This document shows, piece after piece, positions 27,840 to 38,651 of a stretch of 64,000 bases of DNA. Origin of the DNA: Rhodococcus sp. BP22 (GTDB taxonomy: Bacteria; Actinomycetota; Actinomycetes; Mycobacteriales; Mycobacteriaceae); the NCBI RefSeq assembly GCF_014281965.1, contig NZ_JACFTB010000004.1, forward strand, positions 1-64,000, in the 5' to 3' direction. The notes beneath the pieces are model-generated. The model saw only the letters and a list, made by a program, of their open reading frames with translations, ran no database searches and was not told where the DNA came from. A program made the position numbers and the translations under genes. Each line of letters begins with the position of its first letter. Position 1 is the first letter of the stretch.

Positions 27840-28643
27840 CTACCCGCCGAGCTTCTTGTAGAAGCCTCCGATGATCGGAGCGGAAATTGCACGTGGGCTG
27901 TATTGGCCTGCAACGGACATGGCCTTGCTGAGGACTCCCGGCACTACGCGCATTTTGTTCGTAGCGAGCGAATCGAGCGACAACTTCGCGGTGTAGGTGC
28001 TGTCGATCCACAGGAAATCCGGAACGAGCTTGTCGACGATGGACGCGTCGGCGGGATCGGGTGTTTCAGTGCGGACGGGCCCGGGGGCCAGGAGCGTGAC
28101 GTGCACTCCGCTGTCTTTGAGTTCGAGGCGCAGGGATTCGGAGAACGTGTTGACGAAGGCCTTCGAGGCCGCATAGGTCGCGTTGTTCGGTATTGCCATG
28201 TTGCCAGCGGCCGAACCGGTCATGAGAATCCCGCCGCTGCCGCGCGCGATCATCCCGGGCAGGACGGCGAGCGTAAGATCATGCACCGCAACGGTGTTGA
28301 GTTCGACCTGATCGCGCTCGTACTGAGGGTCCAACTGCGCGAGGGGGCCGAATGTCGCTATTCCTGCGTTGTTGCACAGGATGCTGATCGGACGTTCGGA
28401 CAGCTCGGTCGACAGTGCAGCACGAGCAACACGATCCGCGAGATCGACTTGACGAACCTCGACCGTCACGCCGTGATCGGCGCGAAGCTTCGTTGCGAGC
28501 GCTTCTAGCAACTCACCCCGACGAGCGACGACGACAAGCGAGTGCCCTCGCCTCGCCAACTCGGTGGCAAGGGCCTCTCCGATTCCGGAGGAGGCGCCGG
28601 TGACGACGGCACGGGCATCAGGGGAAGGACTGGGCAGGCTCAC
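27840..28643 (-). CDS. cmrA: CmrA-type mycolate reductase (SDR family)
   Basis: A 267-residue short-chain dehydrogenase. The cofactor site is TGASSGIG (residues 15-22), the catalytic Ser is in MTGSAAG and Tyr/Lys in YAASK. C-terminal sequence NKMRVVPGVLSKAMSVAGQY and FYKKLGG matches Rv2509 of M. tuberculosis as I recall it. That protein and its Corynebacterium homologue reduce the 3-oxo group of newly condensed mycolic acids. Its presence implies a mycolate envelope. The GTG at 28643 is taken as the start. Position beside the Rv2510c-like gene supports the assignment. Confidence 0.85.
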   Translation of the reverse strand: MSLPSPSPDARAVVTGASSGIGEALATELARRGHSLVVVARRGELLEALATKLRADHGVTVEVRQVDLADRVARAALSTELSERPISILCNNAGIATFGPLAQLDPQYERDQVELNTVAVHDLTLAVLPGMIARGSGGILMTGSAAGNMAIPNNATYAASKAFVNTFSESLRLELKDSGVHVTLLAPGPVRTETPDPADASIVDKLVPDFLWIDSTYTAKLSLDSLATNKMRVVPGVLSKAMSVAGQYSPRAISAPIIGGFYKKLGG

Positions 28644-28679
28644 GGTGAGACAGGCTAGCGCAGCGGCGTCCTCGCCCTG

Positions 28680-31240
<2,561 letters not shown>

Positions 31241-31268
31241 GCAGCAAAGTATGTATGCAACGAAGTGC

Positions 31269-31288
31269 TTATGCAACTAGGTGCATAA
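31269..31288. promoter_or_regulatory. Candidate PadR operator
   Basis: A perfect inverted repeat TTATGCA-N6-TGCATAA, 28 bases before the PadR start and 84 before the divergent MFS start. PadR-family sites are typically ATGT/ACAT-type repeats of this size. Confidence 0.6.
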
Positions 31289-31359
31289 AGGGCACTCTCG
31301 GCCGGAAGCCGCACGCGGACTCGATACCCGAGTGGGACGCCCGACGCGGCACCCTCGCC

Positions 31360-31365
31360 TAGGCT
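31360..31365 (+). promoter_or_regulatory. -10 element of a probable leaderless MFS transcript
   Basis: TAGGCT ends 6 bases before the ATG at 31372 and no ribosome site intervenes. That spacing puts the transcript start at or next to the A of the ATG. Confidence 0.5.
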
Positions 31366-31371
31366 TCCGCT

Positions 31372-32694
31372 ATGAGTGCACAGGCGAATGCCGCCGTCGT
31401 CGGCGTCGCGACGACCCGAAAGCAGGTATTCGCCTGGGGGATATGGGATTGGGGATCGGCCGCGTTCAATGCTGTGATCCTGACCTTCGTGTTCTCGGTC
31501 TATCTCACCGACGCGGTCGGCGATGACTTGCCGGGTTCCATTTCGGCGACCTCGTGGTTCAGTTGGTCGATCGGTCTGGCTGGGGTCTTCATTGCGGTCC
31601 TGGCCCCGATCTCCGGGCAGCGGTTCGACGCCCAAGGACGAAGAAAGCGGTCCCTCGGAATTCTCACCGGTCTGACCGTTCTCAGCATGGTGGGCCTGTT
31701 CTTCGTCAAGGACGACTACCACTATCTGTGGCTCGGTTTGGTACTGCTGGCTTTCGGTTCGATTCTCTTCGAACTGGCCAGCGTTCCGTACAACTCGATG
31801 CTTCGCCAGGTCTCGACGCCGCAGAACATCGGCCGGGTCTCCGGATTCGGTTGGTCCATGGGATATTTCGGTGGCATCGTGCTGCTGCTGATCTGCTACT
31901 TCGGTTTCATCACCGGCGATGGCGATACCCGCGGCCTGTTCGGTCTGACGACCGACGGCGGGCTGAACATCCGTTTCGTTGCCCTTCTTGCAGCCGTGTG
32001 GTTCGCAGTATCGGCCATTCCAGTTTTCCTGGCGGTGCCGGAACTACCGCCGACGGGTGCGGATCCGGACGCCGCCAAAGCAGGAATTGCCGAGTCCTAC
32101 AAGGTGCTGTTTCGGGATCTCCGTGAACTGTGGTCGGTGGATCGGCGCAGTGTCTATTTTCTTGCCGCAAGTGCGTTGTTTCGTGACGGTCTGGCCGGGG
32201 TCTTCACCTTCGGCGCGGTGCTCGCAGTGAGCGTGTACGGCATCGGGACGGCAGATGTGTTGTTGTTCGGCGTCGCGGCCAATGTGGTCGCCGGACTCGG
32301 GGCGATCAGTGCTGGACGGTTCGACGACAGGGTCGGCCCGAAAACGGTCATCGTCCTCTCGCTCGCGTCGATGATCTTCGCGGGCGTCGTGCTGCTCTTC
32401 GTGTCCGGCCCACTGATGTTCTGGGTTTTCGGTCTCGTCCTGTGCCTGTTCGTCGGACCCGCGCAGTCTTCCTCCCGCACATACCTGGCGCGACTGGCCC
32501 CGCCAGGGCGGGAAGGACAGTTCTTCGGCCTCTATGCCACGACGGGCCGAGCAGTGTCGTTCCTCGCGCCGACCTTGTTCGGACTCTTCGTATGGCTCTT
32601 CGACTCGGACCGCGCGGGGATCGGTGGTCTGCTCGTGGTTCTCGCGCTCGGCCTCGGTGCGCTTCTGGCAGTGAAGGCGCCGGACAAGGTCTAG
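31372..32694 (+). CDS. MFS transporter, UMF1 (Atg22-like) family
   Basis: A 440-residue permease with about 12 hydrophobic helices. The start WGIWDWGSAAFNAVILTFVF and the motif FELASVPYNSMLRQVSTPQN are typical of the UMF1 family, related to the yeast vacuolar permease Atg22. The substrate in bacteria is not established. The gene is divergent from PadR-fadH and is probably controlled by PadR (inference). Its TAG stop overlaps the opposite-strand stop of the next gene by four bases (32691-32694). Confidence 0.82.
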   Translation: MSAQANAAVVGVATTRKQVFAWGIWDWGSAAFNAVILTFVFSVYLTDAVGDDLPGSISATSWFSWSIGLAGVFIAVLAPISGQRFDAQGRRKRSLGILTGLTVLSMVGLFFVKDDYHYLWLGLVLLAFGSILFELASVPYNSMLRQVSTPQNIGRVSGFGWSMGYFGGIVLLLICYFGFITGDGDTRGLFGLTTDGGLNIRFVALLAAVWFAVSAIPVFLAVPELPPTGADPDAAKAGIAESYKVLFRDLRELWSVDRRSVYFLAASALFRDGLAGVFTFGAVLAVSVYGIGTADVLLFGVAANVVAGLGAISAGRFDDRVGPKTVIVLSLASMIFAGVVLLFVSGPLMFWVFGLVLCLFVGPAQSSSRTYLARLAPPGREGQFFGLYATTGRAVSFLAPTLFGLFVWLFDSDRAGIGGLLVVLALGLGALLAVKAPDKV

Positions 32695-33515
32695 TTCGAG
32701 GAGACGCGTGCGCAGATCTCGTCCGCAATCCGCTCGGGAGCTTCCTCGGGTACCCAGTGCGAGATGCCGTCCAGTTCGACGAAGGTGTAGTCGGCGTCGA
32801 CGAACTCTGCGCACCGTTCCGCGGCAGCGCGGCCGATCGCAGAATCCTGATTACTCCACACGTAAGTAGTAGGGACCTGGACGGATTCGACACGACCGAA
32901 GTCGCTCGTCATCGCGCGGTACCAATTGAGGGCTGCAGTCAGAGCGCCGGGTTCACTGAGGTGCTCGACATAGCTGTCGACAGCACAGCTGCTGCCGAAC
33001 ATGGCACGCAATCGGGCGGCGTCGTGCTCCAGGAGTACTTGTTCGGCTTTTCCTTCGGTGCGAAGCAATTGCATATAGCTCGAGCGCGCCTTCTGATCCT
33101 CGTCCTCGCGCAGAGCCCGACCGAACGCGGCTGTGTGCGGCACCGAAACTGCAGTGAGAGAACGTACGCGCTCAGGATGTCGCGCGGCGAGCTGCCATGC
33201 CACTGCCGCGCCCCAGTCGTGGCCGACGATGTGTGCCGACTCGAGATCGAACGCATCGAGCAACCCGAGAACGTCGGCGACAAGCTTGGCCGAGGTGTAT
33301 TCCGCGACACCCGAAGGCCTCGCTCCGGGGGAGTACCCACGCTGGTCGGGGGCGAGTGTGCGCATACCCGCGGTGTGCAGGCGAGGCGCCACCTCTCTCC
33401 AGACGAGCGATGTCTGCGGAAACCCATGCAGCAGGACGACTGGTGTTCCATCGTCGGGACCTTCGGCCCGCACGTCGAACACGAGGTCTTCGATCGTAAT
33501 GGTGTCCATGGTCAT
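32691..33515 (-). CDS. Alpha/beta hydrolase, epoxide-hydrolase-like
   Basis: A 274-residue hydrolase. The oxyanion motif LLHGFPQTSLVW near residue 30 and the nucleophile elbow GHDWGAAVAW near 95 (Asp nucleophile) are those of epoxide hydrolases and haloalkane dehalogenases, not Ser esterases. A later Asp in WSNQDSAIG and the catalytic His in DGISHWVPEEAP complete the triad. The substrate is unknown; a fatty-acid epoxide would fit its partner regulator. Its ATG overlaps the TetR stop as ATGA, with AAGGAA upstream. Confidence 0.8.
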   Translation of the reverse strand: MTMDTITIEDLVFDVRAEGPDDGTPVVLLHGFPQTSLVWREVAPRLHTAGMRTLAPDQRGYSPGARPSGVAEYTSAKLVADVLGLLDAFDLESAHIVGHDWGAAVAWQLAARHPERVRSLTAVSVPHTAAFGRALREDEDQKARSSYMQLLRTEGKAEQVLLEHDAARLRAMFGSSCAVDSYVEHLSEPGALTAALNWYRAMTSDFGRVESVQVPTTYVWSNQDSAIGRAAAERCAEFVDADYTFVELDGISHWVPEEAPERIADEICARVSSN

Positions 33516-34153
33516 CGGTTTCCTTCCGCTCGGTGTCGCGGATTCCACGATCCCATGCCGAGCACGATCAGCCGGACTTGCTGCTCGGTGCGGCGCACCA
33601 GTTCTTGTTCCTTCGGGCTGCCGGGGCGGTCGATCTCCAACAGGCCTACCGTCGCGGTCAACATCGTGGAGACGATAAGGTCCGCGGCCATCTCCAAGTC
33701 GGCTACATCCCAAGCCGCGAGACCTGGCATTCGGGCGAGATCGACGGTCAGCTCGCTGACGAACATCCGCAGTTCGGTTGCGAAAGCTTGTCGTACTGCG
33801 GTGACGCCGCCGTACCGTTCGCGTGAGAGGAATCGGAACTGCTCCTCGTGGCTACGCATCTGCCGAACCAGGATCGCGAACGACTCGGCCGCATTCTTGA
33901 CGCTCGGATCCTTCCGCGCGTCGCGCAACATCTGTCGCAGCATTCGCATCGAATCTTCTACCAGGGCGACACCCAAATCGTCCATCGATGCGAAGTGGCG
34001 ATAGAACGCAGTAGGAACTATCCCCGCCGATCGGGCAACCTCGCGCAGACTCACGCTTGCGAAGGAGCGATCTCTCAGCAGTTCGAGAGTGCCGTCCATG
34101 AGCGCCTGCCTGGTGCGTTCCTTACGTTCGGCTCGGGTGCCCGGTTCTGTCAC
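33512..34153 (-). CDS. TetR-family regulator, FabR/DesT-like
   Basis: A 213-residue regulator. The N-terminal helix-turn-helix reads SVSLREVARSAGIVPTAFYR, then HFASMDDLGVALVEDSMRML, which is the pattern of FabR and DesT, the TetR proteins that set unsaturated/saturated fatty-acid balance by sensing acyl-CoA. The GTG at 34153 is chosen because the TetR domain then begins 10-15 residues in; a longer frame back to 34228 would run into the operator region. It is divergent from the reductase-desaturase operon and coupled to an alpha/beta hydrolase downstream. Control of the desaturase operon is a strong inference from position and operator. Confidence 0.82.
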   Translation of the reverse strand: MTEPGTRAERKERTRQALMDGTLELLRDRSFASVSLREVARSAGIVPTAFYRHFASMDDLGVALVEDSMRMLRQMLRDARKDPSVKNAAESFAILVRQMRSHEEQFRFLSRERYGGVTAVRQAFATELRMFVSELTVDLARMPGLAAWDVADLEMAADLIVSTMLTATVGLLEIDRPGSPKEQELVRRTEQQVRLIVLGMGSWNPRHRAEGNR

Positions 34154-34213
34154 GGGTCCGAGTTTATGACTGTCCACTGAGCGAGTACTCCCGGTCCTAA
34201 GCTCGACTCTTTC

Positions 34214-34268
34214 GTGAATGTGATGCATGTCATATTTTGGTGACTTTTGTTCCTGCCGTCACATTCAC
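34214..34268. promoter_or_regulatory. 10-bp inverted repeat between regulator and desaturase operon
   Basis: GTGAATGTGA (34214-34223) and TCACATTCAC (34259-34268) are perfect complements 35 bases apart. A consensus TTGACA (34270-34275) follows on the plus strand. It may be a second binding site pair or a DNA loop anchor. Confidence 0.5.
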
Positions 34269-34306
34269 GTTGACAGGTCGGGGTGTCGATCTGCCACACT
34301 CATTCT

Positions 34307-34324
34307 AGTGCACATTCGTACACT
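34307..34324. promoter_or_regulatory. Candidate FabR/DesT-type operator
   Basis: An 18-bp palindrome AGTGCACATTCGTACACT with symmetry AGTG-N-AC-N4-GT-N-CACT. DesT and FabR sites have this architecture (outer AGTG or AGCG, inner AC/GT), as I recall them. It lies 40 bases before the reductase start. Confidence 0.6.
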
Positions 34325-34363
34325 GAAATGGTTCCGCCGTTTCGACCGCTATCGGGAGGCGAG

Positions 34364-35476
34364 ATGACACTTCACCAGAAGTCGCGAAGACCGCGACTGC
34401 CGAGCACCTTCTCTCTGTTGTCCTTGTTCGAGGCTATGGCGACCCCGCACGCCCTCGATCGCTACCTCGAACTGGTCGATCCGATGACCACGGTCCGCGA
34501 TCTTCGCGCCGAAATCACCGCGGTGCATCGCTCCACCCGTGACACGGTGACCTTGACGATGCGCCCGACGCAGCAGTGGCGTGGTTTCGAGGCAGGTCAA
34601 TTCGTGCAGGTCGGGGTCGTCATCGACGGTGTCCGCCACACTCGCTGTTACTCGCCGAGCTGCTCCCAGTATCGCGATGACGGTCGAATCGAACTGACGG
34701 TGAAGGCGCATCCGGAGGGGCTGGTCTCTCAGTATCTGCACCGGCACGCGCGGGAGGGTCTGGTTGTCAGTCTTTCCCAGGCCGACGGGACATTTCACCT
34801 CCCACGGCCTCGGCCGGCCGGCGTGCTTCTCATCAGCGGCGGTAGCGGAATCACCCCCGTGCTGTCGATGTTGAGAACGCTGCTGGACGAGGGGTACAGC
34901 GGCGACCTCACCTTCTTGCACTACGCGTACACCGAAAGCGACGTCTGTCATCGGAGTGAGCTCGACGCCATTGCAGCAGAACACGACAACATCCGCATCG
35001 TGTTCGCTTACACCGATCAGGAGGAAGGCGGCGATCTGCACGGCTTCTTCGGCGCCGAGCACCTCCGATCCGCCGCACCTTGGTACGCGGACGCCGAGAC
35101 GTATCTGTGCGGCCCACCCGGACTGATGCGTGGCGTCGAAAATGTGTATGCCGAGCTGGGTCTCGAAGACCGTCTTCACCTCGAAGAATTTGCGCCGCCC
35201 CTGGCAGTGGTCACCGGCGACGTCGAAGGTGAGGTGTCCTTCACCGAGAGCGGCAAGGTCGGTGAGAACTCCGGTCTGACACTGCTCGAGCAGGCCGAAG
35301 AGGCGGGTCTGACCCCCGCATACGGATGTCGGATGGGGATTTGCTTCACCTGCACCTCGGTCAAGACATCCGGATGTACCAAGAACATCAAAACCGGTGC
35401 GACGGACAGTGAGCCGGACAAGAAGATTCAGCTGTGTGTCTCGGTGCCGGTCGGTGATGTCGCCATCGAGATCTGA
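34364..35476 (+). CDS. Ferredoxin-NAD(P)H reductase fusion feeding the desaturase
   Basis: A 370-residue flavoprotein with an FAD domain (about 50-150, HTRCYSPSCSQ), an NAD(P)H domain (about 155-270, LLISGGSGITPVLSMLRTLL and ETYLCGPPGLM) and a C-terminal plant-type 2Fe-2S ferredoxin (AYGCRMGICFTC, later Cys in IQLCVS). It resembles Rv3230c of M. tuberculosis, which passes electrons to the stearoyl-CoA desaturase DesA3. GGGAGG sits 6 bases before the ATG at 34364. It is the first gene of the desaturase operon. Confidence 0.88.
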   Translation: MTLHQKSRRPRLPSTFSLLSLFEAMATPHALDRYLELVDPMTTVRDLRAEITAVHRSTRDTVTLTMRPTQQWRGFEAGQFVQVGVVIDGVRHTRCYSPSCSQYRDDGRIELTVKAHPEGLVSQYLHRHAREGLVVSLSQADGTFHLPRPRPAGVLLISGGSGITPVLSMLRTLLDEGYSGDLTFLHYAYTESDVCHRSELDAIAAEHDNIRIVFAYTDQEEGGDLHGFFGAEHLRSAAPWYADAETYLCGPPGLMRGVENVYAELGLEDRLHLEEFAPPLAVVTGDVEGEVSFTESGKVGENSGLTLLEQAEEAGLTPAYGCRMGICFTCTSVKTSGCTKNIKTGATDSEPDKKIQLCVSVPVGDVAIEI

Positions 35477-35525
35477 GCAGTTCACCGCACGCCGCTACAC
35501 ATCGATCCGAAACGGAGAGTGTTCA

Positions 35526-36710
35526 ATGTTCGGAATTCCATTACCATCGTTGTCCCTGTTGCCATTCATGAGTACGTCGGACTCGCCCCACGAGCAACCC
35601 GTGCCCACAACGCTCTCCTACGAACAAGTCCAAGAGCTCGGCCGCGAGCTGGACGAGATGCGAGCTCGCACCGTCGCGAAGCTCGGCAGCGAGGACCGGG
35701 AGTACATCTACAAGGTCATCAAGGCGCAGCGCGGGCTCGAAATCACTGGCCGCGCCCTGATGTATCTACCGTTCCTGCCGCCGGCATGGCTGGCCGGAGT
35801 CGGTGCACTGGGGCTGTCGAAGATTCTCGACAACATGGAGATCGGGCACAACGTCATGCACGGTCAGTACGACTGGATGCGTGAGCCGGAGTTCAACTCC
35901 CAGGTCTTCGAATGGGACACGGTATGCCCGGCCGATCAGTGGAAGCACTCGCACAACTACATGCACCACACCTTCACCAATATCGTCGGCAAGGACCGCG
36001 ATATCGGATACAGCCTGCTTCGCATGGACGAGGGGCAGAAGTGGAACCCGTACTACCTCGGCAACCCGGTGTATGCGTTCTTCCTGATGCTGCTCTTCGA
36101 ATGGGGCGTGATGCTCCACGATTTGGAGATCGAAAACGTCGTCCAGGGCAAGCGCAAGTGGCACGACGTCCAGCCATTGCTTGCGGGCATGTGGCGTAAA
36201 GCGGGCAAACAGGTTCTCAAGGACTACCTCATCTTCCCAGCGCTGAGCGGGCCATTCTTCGCCTCCACGGTCGTGGGCAACGTCGGGGCGAACCTGATGC
36301 GGAACCTGTGGACCTACTCGATCATTTTCTGTGGCCACTTTCCCACCGGCGTGCAAACCTTCACCGAGGACGAGACGTCCGACGAGTCGCAGGGTGAGTG
36401 GTATGTCCGCCAGATGCTCGGGTCCGCGAACATCGAGGGAAGTCCGCTGTTCCACATCATGTCCGGCAATCTGTCGCATCAGATCGAGCACCACCTTTTC
36501 CCCGATCTACCTGCGCACCGATACCCAGAGTTGGCCCCCGAGGTCGAAGCGCTCTGCGAAAAGTACGGACTTCCGTACAACTCCGGTGGGTTCTTCAACC
36601 AGATCGGATCCGTCTGGGGCAAAATTTTCAAACTCGCACTGCCCAATTCACTCACCGGTTCGAAGCCGGCAGTCGGTGTTATCGTCGAGCGCAAGAAGGT
36701 CGCTGCATAA
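35526..36710 (+). CDS. desA3: Delta-9 acyl-CoA desaturase (DesA3-like)
   Basis: A 394-residue membrane desaturase. The three His boxes are complete: HNVMH (within GHNVMHGQYDW), HSHNYMHHTF and QIEHHLFPDLP. Four hydrophobic helices surround them. It introduces a double bond into stearoyl/palmitoyl-CoA, giving oleic or palmitoleic acid for membrane lipids. GGAGAG precedes the ATG at 35526; a second ATG 14 codons in is possible. It lies 49 bases behind its electron donor and overlaps by one base the next small gene. Confidence 0.9.
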   Translation: MFGIPLPSLSLLPFMSTSDSPHEQPVPTTLSYEQVQELGRELDEMRARTVAKLGSEDREYIYKVIKAQRGLEITGRALMYLPFLPPAWLAGVGALGLSKILDNMEIGHNVMHGQYDWMREPEFNSQVFEWDTVCPADQWKHSHNYMHHTFTNIVGKDRDIGYSLLRMDEGQKWNPYYLGNPVYAFFLMLLFEWGVMLHDLEIENVVQGKRKWHDVQPLLAGMWRKAGKQVLKDYLIFPALSGPFFASTVVGNVGANLMRNLWTYSIIFCGHFPTGVQTFTEDETSDESQGEWYVRQMLGSANIEGSPLFHIMSGNLSHQIEHHLFPDLPAHRYPELAPEVEALCEKYGLPYNSGGFFNQIGSVWGKIFKLALPNSLTGSKPAVGVIVERKKVAA

Positions 36711-36979
36711 TGACCGGAGCCGAGTTCCGACCGAATCAGGGGTGGCCAGAGGTGGTAGGGAAGTTCGAGCGAAACAAGGACACAGTTCAAGAATTGACGG
36801 AGTCCGCAGCCACACACGTCGGCAAAATCGCTGTCATCATCGCCGGAGCAGTGCGCGATGTGACTCGCGAGATCGGCGACTGGGTCTCCGACGGTGTCGA
36901 AATGCGTGAGGCTGCACGCAAGGCCCGAGATGATTCACCGGGCGGCACGGTCATCAACGGAGAGTTCGAAAGCCGCTGA
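36710..36979 (+). CDS. Small helical protein of the desaturase operon
   Basis: An 89-residue protein of unknown function. Its ATG shares one base with the desaturase stop (TAATG), so it is translated by coupling. It begins MTGAEFRPNQGW and has an amphipathic to mildly hydrophobic helix (THVGKIAVIIAGAVRDV, about 40-58) and a charged C-terminus. No motif is recognised. The tight link suggests a DesA3 partner or stabiliser (inference). Its last 45 bases overlap the 3' end of the opposite-strand MFS gene. Confidence 0.65.
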   Translation: MTGAEFRPNQGWPEVVGKFERNKDTVQELTESAATHVGKIAVIIAGAVRDVTREIGDWVSDGVEMREAARKARDDSPGGTVINGEFESR

Positions 36980-38575
36980 GGGTCGCTCCCTACGTGAGAC
37001 CTCGAGTACACGTAGGGAGGCGACCAGGCCGAAGACGAGGAATAAGAGTGCGGCGAACAATGCCCACTGAGTCGCGGAAGCGAAAGCCTCGGACAACTGC
37101 CGGACGATTTCGTCGGGAGCGTGGCTTTCGCGCAATCCGGTGATCGCGCCACCTGCGGACTCTCGAGTGGCATCGGCGAACTTCTCCGCCGGACCTTCGA
37201 TCCCGCCAAGATAGTGGGCCAGCCCCACCGACAGCACGGCGCCGACTACCGCAGAGCCGAGCGCCGAGCCAACTTGCCGGACGGTGCTCTGCGTGGCAGA
37301 ACCCTGACCGGACAGGTCCACCGGGATGTCGGCCAGGACGGTGCTGGTGAGTTGCGCGGATGCCAGGCCGAGGCCCACGCCGTAGATCACCAGCACAGCG
37401 CCGATCGTGACGGGGGAGGTGTCTGCGCTGAGGACCACAGCGAGAACCAGCACGCCGATGATCTCCAGTGCGACGCCGACAACGACTGTGCCGGCGGCGC
37501 CGATCAGGGCGGCCAGGTGCCGTGCCATGGTGCCGGAGAGGAATGCGCCGGCCGCCATCGTCGCGAGTACGAACCCCGCTCCGAGGGTGCCGAGACCGAT
37601 GGCGTTGATCAGGAACAGCGGCAGCGCGAAGATCAGGCCGAACTCGCCGACCGCGATCATCATCGCCGCTACGTTCCCCCAGCTGAAGGTGGGGGTGAAG
37701 AAAATGTGCAGATCCAACAGCGCCGATCGAGCGACCCTGGCGCGGTGGCGTTCCCAAAAGACGAACAGCGTCAGCGCGACGGCGGCTACGAGCAACAAGA
37801 CCGGCACGATCGAGATGGGCTTGTCCGTCGACCACGTCATGCCGAAAAGACTCGAGTCTTGGAGGGGCTGCCACCAACCGAGGGAACTGCCCTCGATTAT
37901 CGCGAAGACCAGCGCACCGAAACCGATCGCGCTGAGCAACAGCCCATCCATGTCGAAGCCGGGGCGGTTGTCACTGGAGCGGGTCTCGGGGACGACGGCC
38001 ACCGCCGCGACTATCAGGACAACGCCGATGGGGACGTTGACGTAGAAGATCCATTGCCAGCTGAACGCGCTGGTGAGCCAGCCTCCGAGCAGCGGGCCGA
38101 TAGCGGCGGCACCGGCCATGACCGCACCCCAGACACCGAACGCGGCGGCCCGGTCCTTGCCTCGAAAGGTCGCGTTGACCGTAGAAAGCGTGGATGGCAA
38201 TATGCACGCGCCGCCGACGCCCTGAAGTGCACGCGCGGAGATGAGCATCTCCGCGCTGCCGGACTTCGCGGCCCAGAAACTGCCGGCCAGAAACAGTGCG
38301 ATGCCGACGATGAATATGTTGCGCCTGCCCAGGCGGTCTCCGAGATTGCCGGTGGTCAGCAGCAGTGCGGCGAACACAATCGAGTAGAGCGAGTTCACCC
38401 ACTGTGCATCGGTGATATTCAGGCCCAAGTCGTCGATGATCGTCGGGAGTGTGACTGCGACGATAGTGCCGTCCATGACGATCATCGCCAGGCCCAACGC
38501 GAGGACGACGAGGCTCCACCACTTCGATACGCGTGGAGCCGCAGGCACTGCAATGGCCTTTTCGCTTTTCGTCAC
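36935..38575 (-). CDS. MFS drug exporter, DHA2 family (14 helices)
   Basis: A 546-residue exporter of the EmrB/QacA type. The N-terminal motif DGTIVAVTLPTIIDDL and motif A GNLGDRLGRRN are present, with motif C in GPLLGGWLTSAFSWQWIFYV. About 14 hydrophobic helices are seen. DHA2 members expel drugs, dyes or lipids by proton antiport. A GTG at 38575 is taken as the start. An inverted repeat lies upstream; no dedicated regulator is adjacent. Confidence 0.87.
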   Translation of the reverse strand: MTKSEKAIAVPAAPRVSKWWSLVVLALGLAMIVMDGTIVAVTLPTIIDDLGLNITDAQWVNSLYSIVFAALLLTTGNLGDRLGRRNIFIVGIALFLAGSFWAAKSGSAEMLISARALQGVGGACILPSTLSTVNATFRGKDRAAAFGVWGAVMAGAAAIGPLLGGWLTSAFSWQWIFYVNVPIGVVLIVAAVAVVPETRSSDNRPGFDMDGLLLSAIGFGALVFAIIEGSSLGWWQPLQDSSLFGMTWSTDKPISIVPVLLLVAAVALTLFVFWERHRARVARSALLDLHIFFTPTFSWGNVAAMMIAVGEFGLIFALPLFLINAIGLGTLGAGFVLATMAAGAFLSGTMARHLAALIGAAGTVVVGVALEIIGVLVLAVVLSADTSPVTIGAVLVIYGVGLGLASAQLTSTVLADIPVDLSGQGSATQSTVRQVGSALGSAVVGAVLSVGLAHYLGGIEGPAEKFADATRESAGGAITGLRESHAPDEIVRQLSEAFASATQWALFAALLFLVFGLVASLRVLEVSRRERPSAAFELSVDDRAAR

Positions 38576-38597
38576 GGTGTCACTTTAGATTTCACGT

Positions 38598-38617
38598 CGA
38601 TTGACGCGCATCAATCG
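38598..38617. promoter_or_regulatory. Palindrome upstream of the DHA2 exporter
   Basis: A perfect inverted repeat CGATTGA-CGCGCA-TCAATCG, 22 bases before the exporter's GTG, placed as a repressor operator would be. The cognate regulator is not in the window's neighbourhood. Confidence 0.5.
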
Positions 38618-38651
38618 AAAGTTGTAACCCTGACGCGTTCGTGGCAACGGC

